64,000 bases of DNA from Acanthacorydalis orientalis (Eukaryota > Arthropoda > Insecta > Megaloptera > Corydalidae): contig CM068313.1 in the NCBI GenBank assembly GCA_034766995.1, positions 38,568,496 through 38,632,495 on the forward strand. The letters are read 5' to 3'. Both the position numbers and the translations under genes were made by a program. This document shows, piece after piece, positions 35,765-46,987 of this stretch (positions are counted from its first letter, which is position 1; every line of letters starts with the position of its first letter). Under the pieces are notes generated by a model. The model did no database searches, had not been told where the DNA came from, and saw only the letters and a program-made list of their open reading frames with translations.

Positions 35765-37605
35765 TTAAGTGTAAAAATTAATTCTGTGCATTTAAATTGA
35801 ATCAGTAGTAATTGTTTTAAACTAAAATATTTTGTCATCGTTTTAGAATTTTGAACTACCAACCTTAACATTTGAAAACACTATATATCTTGGCCAAATA
35901 ATTGGCATAACCTCACAAAACAGTAGTGATCACGATGGCGTCCGGAAATCAGCATATTAGGCATTGCGTACTTTTCGAATTTCAGTTGAAAAAAAAATGC
36001 TGCTGAAGCCCCGGGAACGATTTGTGCAGCTTTGGAGAAAGGTGCTATCACGCATAAAACATGCAAAAAATGATTTCAAGTCTTTCGGAGTAGTGATTTT
36101 TATCTTTCCGAGCGAGAACTTTCCGGACAATTGAAAAAATATGAAAACGAAAAGCTTGAGCAACTTTTACGTGTAAGCACCGTTCAGACTAAGCAGGAAT
36201 TCGCTCAACAACTCGTAATTACCCAGCAAGCAATTTCCTGAGGGCTGGGAAAAATTCAAAAGCCATGTCGAAAGCACAGAAAGAAGATGTTCTCGCTTAC
36301 ATGATTCAAAAGGAAGGATTTTTTTGCATAGAATCATAACCGGCGATGAAAAATGGGTTTTGTAAGATAATCTTAAGCGCCGAAAATAATCGGTTACACC
36401 CGGTAAACCGTGTACATCGACTCCCAAACAAATATTCACGTCAAAAAAAAATTTATTGTGTACTTGCTGGAATATTAAGGGCGTGGTGTATTGAGTTGCT
36501 CGAACCTGGTTAGACTGTAAATTCAACAACAGGTTATCCATTTAAGGGGACCCGGTGGTCTAGCGTCCTAAAATTTAAGCTATTTTAAAAAATTTTTTTC
36601 TATATGAGGGTAATGAATAATACTTTTAAATTTTTTTACACTTATTTTATTACTAATAAACTACACAAAAATGAAAATAAAGACAAAAAAAAAATTTTTT
36701 TTAAATTAGAAAAATGATGCTGAAGTCTCCCTCTCTAAAAAAATGGAATTGCGTGGTGAATGATCTCTCCCTCCGATCTGAAATAAAACAATTGACGAAT
36801 TTTTAATTAGTATAAGTATAGCTATCGCAGGAAGTAGAGTAAAAAAAAAAATTGACAAAATGGCGCGTAGTCAAAAGTACAAGTTTGAAAACGACCAGTA
36901 TTTTTGAATGTTTTGTTAATAAAAAAAATATAAATATTTTACGGAAACTATTAGTTTTACTTCCAGCGAGAGCTAGAACTATTCAGAATAACATATTAAA
37001 ATTTCAGACAAATCGGTCATGTAGTTTTTTTTTCTGGCCCCCGCAAGACGAAAAAAAGTAGTTTCGAGATAAACGCGTTTAAAGTTTCAACTGCTCCACT
37101 TATTCTTCTACCTACCTGACCTTCTAATGGGCTGTAGTCCTGAAATACTCTGAATTTCGTCATCAAATTTTAACAGTATATTTTTAAGATACTATACTTT
37201 CGAAAAAAAAATCGATTTTTCGAAAATTCTAGACCACCGGGTCTTAAGTGAGGGATTAGAGAAAGATCATTCACTGGCGAGGGAACGAGGACAAGTCATT
37301 TTCCAGCACGACAACCGTCGGCCGCACGTCGCGAAAGGGGTCAAAGACGTTATTTGTTTATTGGATTGCGAAATCCTCCTTCATGGAGTATATTCACCAG
37401 ACCTAACCCCTACAGATTATTACCTGTTCCGGTCGCTCAAAGCCATCATCTTTTTTCGACAAGGTATTCGTCAGTCACCCGACAGATAGAGCAAAATTAT
37501 ACAGAATAATCGGTGACATTTTGAAGATTGATTTTATTCCATTTTTCAGCAAATAAACATTCATTTTCTATAAAATAAATGCACCGAATAAATTTGTACA
37601 CCTAA
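35765..37605 (+). mobile_element. Mariner split by a nested TTAA element
   Basis: TIRs TTAAGTGTAAAAATTAATTC (35765) and the reverse complement of GAATAAATTTGTACACCTAA (ending 37605). The transposase starts near 35935 with MASGNQHIRH and shows ITGDEKWVL (first Asp), FQHDNRRPHVAKG (second) and TPTDYYLFRSL (third). Stops and frameshifts are present. A 698-bp foreign element occupies 36546-37243. Without it the mariner would be close to 1.14 kb, so some further sequence is also deleted (around 36290). The element at 3577-4109 is a deleted relative. Confidence 0.85.
36546..37243. mobile_element. TTAA-flanked inverted-repeat element (piggyBac-type MITE)
   Basis: Flanked by TTAA on both sides (36542-36545 and 37244-37247), with inverted ends GGACCCGGTGGTCTAG and CTAGACCACCGGGTC. 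It lies between two halves of a mariner transposase, which proves it is a later insertion. TTAA target duplication is the hallmark of the piggyBac superfamily. No transposase is encoded. A 69-codon frame at 36852-37061 (with ARARTIQNNILKFQTNRSC) is not recognised. Confidence 0.8.
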
Positions 37606-38449
37606 TAAATTTATTTGATATTATATTCTGAAAATATGTGTTGTATTTCTCGATACCTAGTTCCGAGGATGAAAATATTGAACCTCAATCAAATAGTTAA
37701 CGATAGAAGATTTTGTCAACAATTAAACAAAATAAAAAAAAGAAAAATATTTCGACTAGACTTTTTAGACACAAAATGTGTTTAATTTCACAGAAAAGTA
37801 CGACCGTGTATGTCAGTGAAACAGGTAGAAATTAAAGCTACTTAAATGAAATGTTCTGTGACCACTTTCCACCCTGCTCTTCAAATGAGTCTGTCTCAGA
37901 TAGTCACTTAGTATTTGAAAAACAGGTAAATCGTTAAAAAAAGAAAAAACAACAAGATTTTAAGCCTTTCAATACGTTTTTTTTTGTTTTTATTAATTTT
38001 GGTAAATTGTAATTAATTGCATTGAGGAGTAGTTAAAATTGGCCAAAATTATTGTCCAAGAATTTTCCGACATCTTGGATAAAAGATACAGTCCCGGGAA
38101 GTTTTATCCCATCAGTATTTTATAGTGGGTTCACTATGTTTTAGTCTTCTTTGAAACCTTAAGCGATCAGCAACACTACTATAAAGTCTATTTGTTATTA
38201 ATTAAAAAAAATATAAAATAAAAATATTATTATAATATAATTAAAATGTAATTGAGAAAAACACTTCAATGTGCCATTAATTATAATAAATTGACATCAC
38301 TTTTTCATATTGTTTGTTCGTTTCGTCTTCAGTAAATTGCTTAAACGGTTGATAAAAATTCGAATAATAAATTTCCAAGCAAAATCATTAATGAGACACG
38401 CAAAAATACGTCATATAACCATCAACTGATGAGTAATTCATAATAGTGT

Positions 38450-38491
<42 letters not shown>

Positions 38492-38729
38492 GCGTGTTTC
38501 GAAACCTTACAGGACATTGTTTTAAAAAAACACCTACATATGTGAAACACAAAGTGAACAGTAATTGATTTTCGAAACAATAATTTTATCTGTAATGAAT
38601 TTCATTCTGTTAAAAATGTTTTTTCTTCTTCATTTAATTCGTTATAATTTAATTTAAATTACTCGAACATTGTATTTGTTTTTATCTTTTTCATTTATTA
38701 AATAATGAATGTACATGTATATAAATGTG

Positions 38730-38733
<4 letters not shown>
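37606..38733. other. AT-rich DNA without recognisable features
   Basis: One TA run at 38454; otherwise nothing recognisable. Confidence 0.55.
38454..38489. repeat. (TA)n, 36 bp
   Basis: Pure TA run. Confidence 0.93.

Positions 38734-38790
<57 letters not shown>
38734..38790. repeat. (TA)n holding the left end of a mariner
   Basis: A TA run of about 56 bp that ends exactly at the TIR of 38790-40018. Confidence 0.95.
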
Positions 38791-38793
<3 letters not shown>

Positions 38794-40018
38794 TTGACCA
38801 ATAAGTTCGTGCCGTTTTTGCGGGTATAAAATTTATTTAATTTATTCAAGAATATTCAAATACAGTCAGTCAATTATTATTCACTTTCTCCCAGTGGTCT
38901 GGCAATTTTCGATTCCATGTCTGTAAAACGCCAGATATTTTAAGAAAACCAATGTTCGAGCCAATTCTGCAACTCTTCATCATCATTAAATGTAACTAAG
39001 GTGGCAATCAGACGGAGCGACTTCTTAGGAGTACAGTGGATGCTGAAAAACATCAAAGCCTAGCTCCTGAATGGCCATTTTTGTGAGATTTACGAAGTGG
39101 GGTCGGGCGTATTGTACTGCAGAATCATACATCGGCGATTTGGTTGTTTTTGGGGGACTGCTTCCACTAGGCGCCAAGTTTGTAGGCAGTAGCGTCAGCT
39201 GTGGTTGTGTGATTTCTGTCAAGCAGCACCCAGTGGATTATTCCCTCCATTCCTCACCAAACGGAGAGCATTTTCTCGCGACGATGGAAATTTTGATTGA
39301 CGCATGAGTTTGGATACTGGTCTTAGTACGCCTATTATTTTCGCTGCTTCATGTTCACACAAGGACATCACTTTTCATCGCCTATCACAATCAAAGAAGA
39401 AAACGGTCGATATTGGACGGCGGCGAGGCGATGTCGAGCTAACAAAGAAACACATACAATGATCCACTGATTTTTATTGTTCTGATTAAGCTCATGCGAG
39501 ACCCATGCACCGATCTAATGAACTTGTCCCATTACATTGAGGTGATTATGCACAGTCGAGTTGCTCAGCCAATTCCCGGGTTGTTTGATGGTTGTCCTCT
39601 TGAAAAAGAGTTTTCAAGCGCTCTTCGTCAAAATCCACTGAACATCCAGACATATGGGCGTCACTCAGGCCAAAATCGCCTCCTTTGAAGTGGACAACCC
39701 ATTTTTGGACTGTCCTGTCAGCAATAAAACCTTCTCCATAGACAGCACTAATGTTTCGAGCGGCTTGTGTAATATTACAGCCATGATTAAACTCATAGAG
39801 AAGGAGATGTCGGAGATGTTCGTTTTTGTTGACCTGAAGCACCATAAACCTGGGTATGAAAACCAATTTTAAATAAACGAAAATGACAAACTGAATAGTG
39901 ATTCAGACAGGAAAAAGCAAGATCTATAAAATGGTATATAACACTCAGTGACAGGTAATTTCTGTTGGAACAAATGATACGTGAATAAACAACGGCACGA
40001 ACTTATTGGACAACCGAA
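38790..40018 (-). mobile_element. Mariner inserted in a (TA)n array, inactive
   Basis: 1229 bp, TIRs TTGGTTGACCAATAAGTTCG and the reverse complement of CGAACTTATTGGACAACCGAA. The left end sits directly on a (TA)n of about 55 bp, and TA follows the right end. The minus-strand frame 39546-39866 holds the helix-turn-helix half (EHLRHLLLYEFNHGCNITQA, then TVQKWVVHFKGGDFGLSD). The catalytic half (38890-39500) is strongly decayed; no clean aspartate motifs are visible there. Confidence 0.83.
39546..39866 (-). pseudogene. Mariner transposase N-terminal fragment
   Basis: 106 codons. The mature start is probably the MVLQVNKNEHLRHLL methionine. It has the first helix-turn-helix, a GEGFIADRTVQKWVVHFK linker and the second helix-turn-helix with HQTTRELAEQLDCA, after which the frame ends. 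The linker motif usually rich in glycine/arginine (SGRP-like) reads MSGCS, another sign of decay. Confidence 0.7.
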
Positions 40019-40472
40019 TATATAAAAATATTTTTGCAAAAAATACGCATCTAAAAACATTCAATAATTAACATTGTTATTATATTATATGAACCGCCTT
40101 TTTTTTTAATTTTGTGGTATTTTATTCGGCATTTTAATTAAAGCTGTAATATTTTTTTCTGTAAAAAAAATCTCTTCATAACTGTATTAATCTGATTCAT
40201 ATTTTTTACTTATAATGTAAAACTTTAAGACAGTACCAGACGGACATGTAATACTTTCTTTTACTTACTGCACGCGAACTGACAGGCACGCAAAATTACA
40301 TTTAAAAATTATTTAATTTTTAATTTATAAATTTAAACAATGTAGAATTGTACTTACAAAAGCGACTCCATTTTTTTCAAATTGATATTAACCGCATGTA
40401 ATAATTATTTGTCACTTAATTTCGTTATCCAATAAAGGATTGATGATATTCATCATTTAAATATTGTTAATA

Positions 40473-41767
40473 TAACAGGTGGGCTGAAAAATTCGTAGGC
40501 TGACACATAAATGGCGCTACTAGTATCAAATCCATATGATTTTTAGTTAGCCCTAACCTTCAAAAGACGCGTGTATAAATTTGACAGCTGTTGCACTATT
40601 AGTATCTAAGTTATAGCATTTTTAGTGAAAGAACTTTTGTTACCTTGAAAAAATGGATAAAAAAGAATTTCGTGTGTTAATAAAGCGTTGCTTTTTGGCG
40701 AAAAAAAATACTGTTGAAACCAAGGCTTGGCTTAATAAACATTATTCGGACTCTGCATCAGGAAAATCAACCGTAGAGAAGTGGTTTGCTAAATTTAAAC
40801 GAGGCGAAATGAGCACCGAGGACGATGCACGCAGTGGACGCCCCAAAGAGGCTGTTATCGACGAAAACATCAAAAAAGTCCACAAAATAATTTTTGATAA
40901 CCGTAAAGTGAAGTTGATTGAGATAGCTGAGACCCTAAAGATATCAAAGGAACGTGTTGGCCATATCGTGCATGAATATTTGGATATGTGAAAGCTCTGT
41001 TCAAAGTGGGTGCCGCGCGAGCTCACAATCGACCAAAAACAACAACGAATCGATGATTCTAAGGAGTGTTTGGAGCTGTTCAATCGTAATAAATCCGAAT
41101 TTTTGTAACGATATGTGACGATGGATGAAACATGGCTCCATCATTTCACACCGGAGTCCAATCGACAGTCATCCGAGTGGACTGCACGTGATGAACCGAC
41201 TCCAAAGCGTGGAAAGACGCAAAAGTCGGCTGGCAAGGTTCTGGCATCAGTATTCTGGGATACTCATGGTATAATATTCATTGACTATCTTAAAAAGGGA
41301 AAAACCATAAACAGCGACTATTACGTAGTGTTATTGGAGCGTTTAAAAGACGAAATCGCGAAAAAGCGGCCTCATTTGAAGAAGAAGAAAGTGCTGTTTC
41401 ATCAAGACAATGCACCGTGTCACAAATCAATGAAATCGATGGCGAAATTGCAAGAATTGGGCTTCGAATTGCTTCCGCATCCACCGTACTCTCCAGATCT
41501 GACCCCCAGCGACTTTTTTCTGTTCTCAGACCTCAACAGGATGCTCGCTGGACGGAAATTTTGCTCCGATGAAGAGGTAATCGCCGAAACTGAAGCCTAA
41601 CTAAAGTTCTTTCACTAAAAATGCTATAACTCAGATACTAATAGTGCAACAGCCGTCAAATTTATACACGCGTCTTTTGAAGGTTAGGGCTAACTAAAAA
41701 TCATATGGATTTGATACTAGTAGCGCCATTTATGTGTCAGCCTACGAACTTTTCAGCCCACCTGTTA
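40473..41767 (+). mobile_element. Young-looking mariner with about 165-bp terminal inverted repeats
   Basis: 1295 bp flanked by TA. The two ends are inverted copies over about 165-170 bp (40473-40642 and 41598-41767), differing at only about four positions that I can see. Ordinary mariner TIRs are about 30 bp. They begin TAACAGGTGGGCTGAAAA. Inside is one transposase frame with two nonsense codons and an early C-terminal end where the right repeat begins. High TIR identity implies recent activity or gene conversion between the ends. Confidence 0.92.
40653..41600 (+). pseudogene. Mariner DD34D transposase with two in-frame stops
   Basis: A single frame from ATG 40653 to TAA 41600 (315 codons), about 30 residues shorter than usual mariner transposases. 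Domains in order: helix-turn-helix 1 (about residues 1-50, MDKKEFRVLIKRCFLAKKNT), linker WFAKFKRGE and ARSGRPKEA, helix-turn-helix 2, then the catalytic core with VTMDETWLHHF, LFHQDNAPCH and PPYSPDLTPSDFFLF, giving exactly 34 residues between the second and third aspartates. It is interrupted by TGA at 40989-40991 (where this lineage usually has Arg, so a probable CpG transition) and TAA at 41106-41108. The C-terminus is cut at EEVIAETEA by the right inverted repeat. Confidence 0.88.
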
Positions 41768-41845
41768 TATGTTGTTAATATTTCTTTTCATTTTTATTCA
41801 TTTTGATAGATCATATCTATTAGTATTATTCTCTCTTTCTCTCTG

Positions 41846-41847
<2 letters not shown>

Positions 41848-41908
<61 letters not shown>
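41848..41908. repeat. (TA)n, 60 bp
   Basis: TA run after CTCTCTTTCTCTCTG, 80 bases past the long-TIR mariner. Confidence 0.95.
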
Positions 41909-41910
<2 letters not shown>

Positions 41911-43394
41911 AATTAAATAAATGTACTTCGAAAAAACTGTAGTCATTGTTAAATGTCTATTTTTGAGAAAACGACTTCGTTTGTAGTTAACAGTCTTTTA
42001 TAGTTAATGTGTCTCTTGAGATCCAGCATAAGATACAATACTCTTTTGCAAAGGTCATCGTGTTAACCACTGTGTAGTATTTACGTCGACGAGCAACAAT
42101 TCTCTAGAGATGATTTCTTCACTGAAGACATCATCTACACAAATATCAATCTATTCTGAAATTATATTTTTTTTTGTTATGCCATTATAATTATGATTAT
42201 ACGATGTTCTCATATAACTTTACTAGTTTTCTATATTGCTAGTTAGTTAATTAAATGTATTTTTTCACAATTGAAGTAATATCTAAAAAATATTTCTGGC
42301 ATTTTTATATTCAGAATGCATTAAATAAAATCGTTAGAGGAGATATCTCTTTTTAAAAAAAAATACTTTAATTGCATACTTATTGTAATAAAAGTATAAA
42401 GTGCATGTATTTTATTAAAACTAAACAAGTTGATTACTACTGCTTGTTTCGGGTTTAGATGGGGTGAATTTAGTGACATCCCTAATATAGTTTTTTTCCA
42501 TTTCCTTTCAAATATTACCCGACTATTTTTAATATGTTTCGAAATGTAAAGTATAAAAAATGATTTCTAAATCGAACTTGTTGCTAAGCCCATAGAATAT
42601 TTTTTTATATTTTTTTGTACTTTTCTGAAGACTTACTAGGTAACAACAAAGGTTAAATTTGAGAAATTGAAAATTATATCGTGCTAAATTTTAAATTCGA
42701 CATCCAAAATTTTATATACAAAATACATGTTATTTCCGCCTTTCACTGTTTAATTAGTCAATCCATGGGGTTTTTAGAATCCATACATTATTTTTTTCGT
42801 AAATAACGAAAAACTGATTCATTACTCTACATTTACTGCTGCAAACATTCTTTATCTTGAGCATAATGCCTCATTGAAAGAGTCCGTATTCTTTCAATAA
42901 GTGCTTAGCAAAAAAATGACCTTCCTGTTTAAGATCTTTTAATGTAGTTTATTTCGAATTGTTTATATTGATATTCAGAACAGGAAAAATTTCTACTACA
43001 CTATTTTCAAATTTTTTCCTTAATTCTCATACTTATCTTTATCGCATATTTATCGTATCTTCTTTCGAATTTATCTTTCGTTCTCGTTACCATTTAATGC
43101 AATCTGATGACAATTGGATGTTACGAAATTTTTTTTAATATGTAGCTCAGAGTGCATTATGAAATATGTTTGTTTTTTATTCTGAATATTCATTCTTCAT
43201 GCAACTGTCATGTAATGAATATCAAATAATAAAACTTTTTTGATGGCCACAATTTAATTAGAGAATACTCAGTCAAAAAACGTTTCAATTATTTAACAAG
43301 AAAAAATAAACAATACTACTATTACTAGAATTTACTACTTTGAAGTTTTATATTAAACATAATAAAGAAGTGCTTTTTTTTAAATTATACAACG

Positions 43395-43396
<2 letters not shown>

Positions 43397-43441
<45 letters not shown>
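43397..43441. repeat. (TA)n, 45 bp
   Basis: Pure TA run. Confidence 0.93.
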
Positions 43442-43443
<2 letters not shown>

Positions 43444-43754
43444 CACTAGACATCTTTTACAAATATTACTTACAATCATATTTATAATACATTACATTTC
43501 CATAATTATATTTTTTTTATAATATTTATTTTAATGTAATGAACAGAGATTGACGAAAAATATTATTATCGCCAGTAAAATAATATTTTTTAACGCAAAC
43601 ATTTTAATTTTATTGGGGAAAGAAAATAATTTTTAATAATGTTTCAAGTTTAATAGATTGACTTTTTTATTTGCCGCGGTGTACAGATGAATTACAATTA
43701 TTTTAAAATGTGTGTATTGCTATGAAAACAATTTTTAATTTCATAAATAAAATT

Positions 43755-43873
43755 TTCGCTGGTCCATGAACCAAAAACATATTTTTTGATGAAATCTGTT
43801 TAATAATTGTTGAATGATAATTTTTGATCCTGAAATATTCATTTGCGAAAGAATATTTAGCCACTGTGCTAAC
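43755..43873. repeat. Dispersed repeat family X, copy 4 (partial)
   Basis: The right end reads ATTCATTTGCGAAAGAATAT then TTAGCCACTGTGCTAACATG, the reverse complement of the family's left end. The centre GTTGAATGATAATTTTTGAT matches the family core. The left end is poorly preserved. Confidence 0.5.
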
Positions 43874-44423
43874 ATGCAAATTGCAACTATTTAGTTTGAT
43901 TATATTTTATAGACAATCGGACTACACTTTTTATGTTGATAATTCTGTACGATATACAGGATATAATATGTAATGTTGTTTAATTAACAGTATAAAAAAA
44001 CGCTGTCAATAAATTGTTATGAAAAATTGTTTACATTTTGTCGCACAGAATTTTAATCTTTTGTATTCGTCTACACCTGTGCACAGAAACTTATTTTAAC
44101 CAGCATCCTTGCAATGAATATTTAAATGCTTGAAACTCACCTGCGCTAAAAATCGAACTTTGACCTACAAAAACATGTTCCCCATGCTTTTAGTTTCCAT
44201 AAGGGTAGGAGTTACTATACTGATATATACTATATACGAAGCGAGGTCTATATACCAATTGAATGAAAAAAATCTCAAGACGAAATTGCGTTCCGACGTC
44301 TAAAAAGAATATGCGTATTGCTGAAGGGACTGCTAGGATACGAAATTGTTTCCTGAAATGGAAAAATTAAGTATGTAAATTTCAATTTTAGTGATGATAT
44401 TAATTTTTAGAAATTTGGGAAAG

Positions 44424-44427
<4 letters not shown>

Positions 44428-44457
<30 letters not shown>
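44428..44457. repeat. (TA)n, 30 bp
   Basis: Pure TA run. Confidence 0.9.
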
Positions 44458-44460
<3 letters not shown>

Positions 44461-44692
44461 TTGATTTATATAATAATTATATTTGGGCATTTAAAACAAT
44501 GATTAATTTGTAATATTTTATGTATTTCAATTTATGAATTAAACTTTTTATTTTATACATATTTATCTACGTATACTCGTATACGCAATCGAGTTGTTAG
44601 AAATAATATTTTATAACAGTGATTCTTTAATATATTTATTCTATGACATTAATGGAAAAATAATTTTATACTTTTTTTTATTATTCTTTATA

Positions 44693-45963
44693 TTAGTTTG
44701 GTGCAAAAATAATTGCGGTTTTTACGTGTCGAGTATAAAGACGCATATATCAGTTAAAAATGATATTTATTAATCAAAATAAAGATCATTGGTGTGCACA
44801 CATTTCTCCCAACGGAAAACAAGTTTGTTTATTCCTACAAGATAGAATTCTGGAGTCCTGGAATTAACGAATTCATCGAAAGCGCTTCAAACTGATGCTT
44901 ACTCTTTGAAAACCTTCTCTCGTAAGAAATTACTCAAATGATTAAAAAAATGATAATCTGTCGGAGACAGGTCCGGAGAATAAGGTGGTTGATGTAAGGT
45001 TTCATAACCCAGTTGATTTAATAATTTAAAGTCATTTATGATGCGTGTGGTCGGGCGTTGTCATGAAGAAGAATTGGTCCTCTTCTGTTGACTAATACTG
45101 ACCGTAAACGATACAACTTCTCATGCATTTTTTCAATTTCCTAACAATATTTTTCTGCTGTTGATTTAAGAAGTTGTAGTGGTGAATGATGCCATTTACT
45201 GACCACTAAACAGTGACCATAATCTTCTTTTCATGAAGTTTCGGTTTAGAAAAATGTTTTGGCGCGTCTCCTCGTTCTAGCCAATGTAGTGAACGTTTCA
45301 GATTATTATAGAGAATCCAGTTTTCAAGATATGTGACAATGCGAACAAGAAAGGGATCATTTTTGTTACGCAAAAGAAGCGCAGAGCAGACTTCGTATCG
45401 CCGAATTGCTTGGTGCTTGTTTAGTTCATATGGCACCCATGTAAGCAGCTTTTTTTGTTTTTCAAATTGGGCTTAAATGTCGAACAAGTGTTGAATGATC
45501 AACATTGAGTTCTTCTGTCAACTCTCAACTTGTTTTACGTGGGTCCGCTTCAATAACGATTCTCAAATCATTATAGTGTATAGCTGAAGGGCGTTTTGTT
45601 TCCATTACGAAAATTTTGGAACCAGTGTTGAGCTGTACGTTAACTAATTGACTCTTCGCCAAAAACAAACTTGATATTTCGAGCAGTTTTTGTTGCTTTG
45701 CGTTCCAATTTAAACTCATACAACAAAATCGCGTGAATTTGTTTTTTCCATTACTAATTTAAGAGGTTATATCCAACAATACTAAAGAATGGAAACAATA
45801 CACATAAGCTAAAATCAATAGTGCTAACTTCATTGCTTTACAATGATGCATCATTGTAAAGACTTTTCATTTTACATGACTATAAGAAAAGATAACTCTA
45901 ACTAGAAAAATCGTCGCTAAACTTAAAATAATAAAAACCGCAATTATTTTTCCACCAACCTAA
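44693..45963 (-). mobile_element. Mariner, cecropia-like, inactive third copy
   Basis: 1271 bp, terminal repeats TTAGTTTGGTGCAAAAATAA and TTCCACCAACCTAA, TA on both sides. The transposase is on the minus strand. In the segment 45206-45436 the first catalytic site CDEKW has become YLENW, so the first aspartate is lost. The segment 45525-45719 holds the helix-turn-helix linker with FVMETKRPSAIHYNDLRIVI. It shares nearly all non-coding sequence with the two sister copies. Confidence 0.87.
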
Positions 45964-46186
45964 TATTATATTTTTAACTCTTCGTATGAAACATTTTATT
46001 AAAAATGTACTGAATTAAATATAAATAAAGAAAATGTATTCGCATTTTGTAATATTTCCTATTGATAAAATATATAAAATAAAACCTGTCTGGAAAAAAT
46101 ACTATTTTAATTATTTGTTTTTATGCATGAATACGCAAAGAACTTTCGGATCACTTTCATATATACACATCATAGGAGAATGACTA

Positions 46187-46220
<34 letters not shown>
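46187..46220. repeat. (TA)n-(GA)n left of a MITE
   Basis: Short TA run then GA run, touching the MITE at 46221. Confidence 0.93.
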
Positions 46221-46224
<4 letters not shown>

Positions 46225-46388
46225 TCAACTTACGCTTCCGCATAAAAATATCAAAAAAACTCAAATTAAAAAAAGTAACATTTTGGTTCAATTGTATTTT
46301 AGGATTGAATTGAACTACACTACTAAATAAAGAATAACATGACTTTTCTTAACCCCCTCTTAAACATCTATGCGGAAGTCTAAGTTGA

Positions 46389-46393
<5 letters not shown>
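46221..46393. mobile_element. MITE with GATTCAACTTACGCTTCCGC ends, flanked by TA/GA repeats
   Basis: About 173 bp. The left end GATTCAACTTACGCTTCCGC is mirrored by the right end GCGGAAGTCTAAGTTGAATC. The left flank is (TA)n(GA)n at 46187-46220, the right flank (TA)n at 46395-46430. A partial relative lies at 51632-51712. Confidence 0.7.
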
Positions 46394-46394
<1 letters not shown>

Positions 46395-46438
<44 letters not shown>

Positions 46439-46460
46439 ATATGTATGTATGTACATATAT
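46395..46460. repeat. (TA)n-(TATG)n right of a MITE
   Basis: TA run of about 36 bp, then TATGTATGTACATATATGTA. Confidence 0.93.
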
Positions 46461-46745
46461 GTACTTCTGTATTCTAATACTAGATGTAGTAGTTACATTT
46501 CAAATCGATTTAACTTCACGGAGGGAAAATAAATAGGTATAATACTCCTATGACCTCTATAAATACGCACCTGTAGAATGGTTAAGCTTAAACGATCCGA
46601 TCATACCTAAAAGTAGTCGTTGCAGTGCCGTTTTTATATACTTTTCTGTCAACCATACTTGGCATTTATATTTTCCGAACATGAAATTTATCATGAAGCA
46701 TAAAGAAATAAATCAAAAAACGTTATGTATAGAAGATTGCGAACA

Positions 46746-46748
<3 letters not shown>

Positions 46749-46777
<29 letters not shown>
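46749..46777. repeat. (TA)n, 29 bp
   Basis: Pure TA run. Confidence 0.9.
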
Positions 46778-46780
<3 letters not shown>

Positions 46781-46987
46781 ATGAAAATAATTTTAATATA
46801 TAATGTAAATGTGATAGATAAGTGAAACTATTTTCAAAGCTATAAACAAGTCCTGTTTTAATTGACTGTTCATTTTAGCTATTAAAAGTACTTTCATCTT
46901 AAAATGGTTACACACGCCAAAAACATGTATGTAATCTATTTTACAAAAAAAATCTATTTTACTTTAACAATGTATCGATTTTAAATA

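Larger units (their letters stand above)
41909..44692. other. AT-rich DNA with family X copy 4
   Basis: Other than the repeat at 43755 and TA runs at 43397 and 44428, nothing is recognisable. 44155-44345 is slightly less AT-rich. Confidence 0.55.

Noticed and set aside
41290..41484. Minus-strand open frame within the long-TIR mariner
   Set aside because: Shadow of the plus-strand transposase; composition only.
44155..44345. Slightly GC-richer stretch as a possible exon
   Set aside because: All frames are short and there is no convincing acceptor/donor pair.
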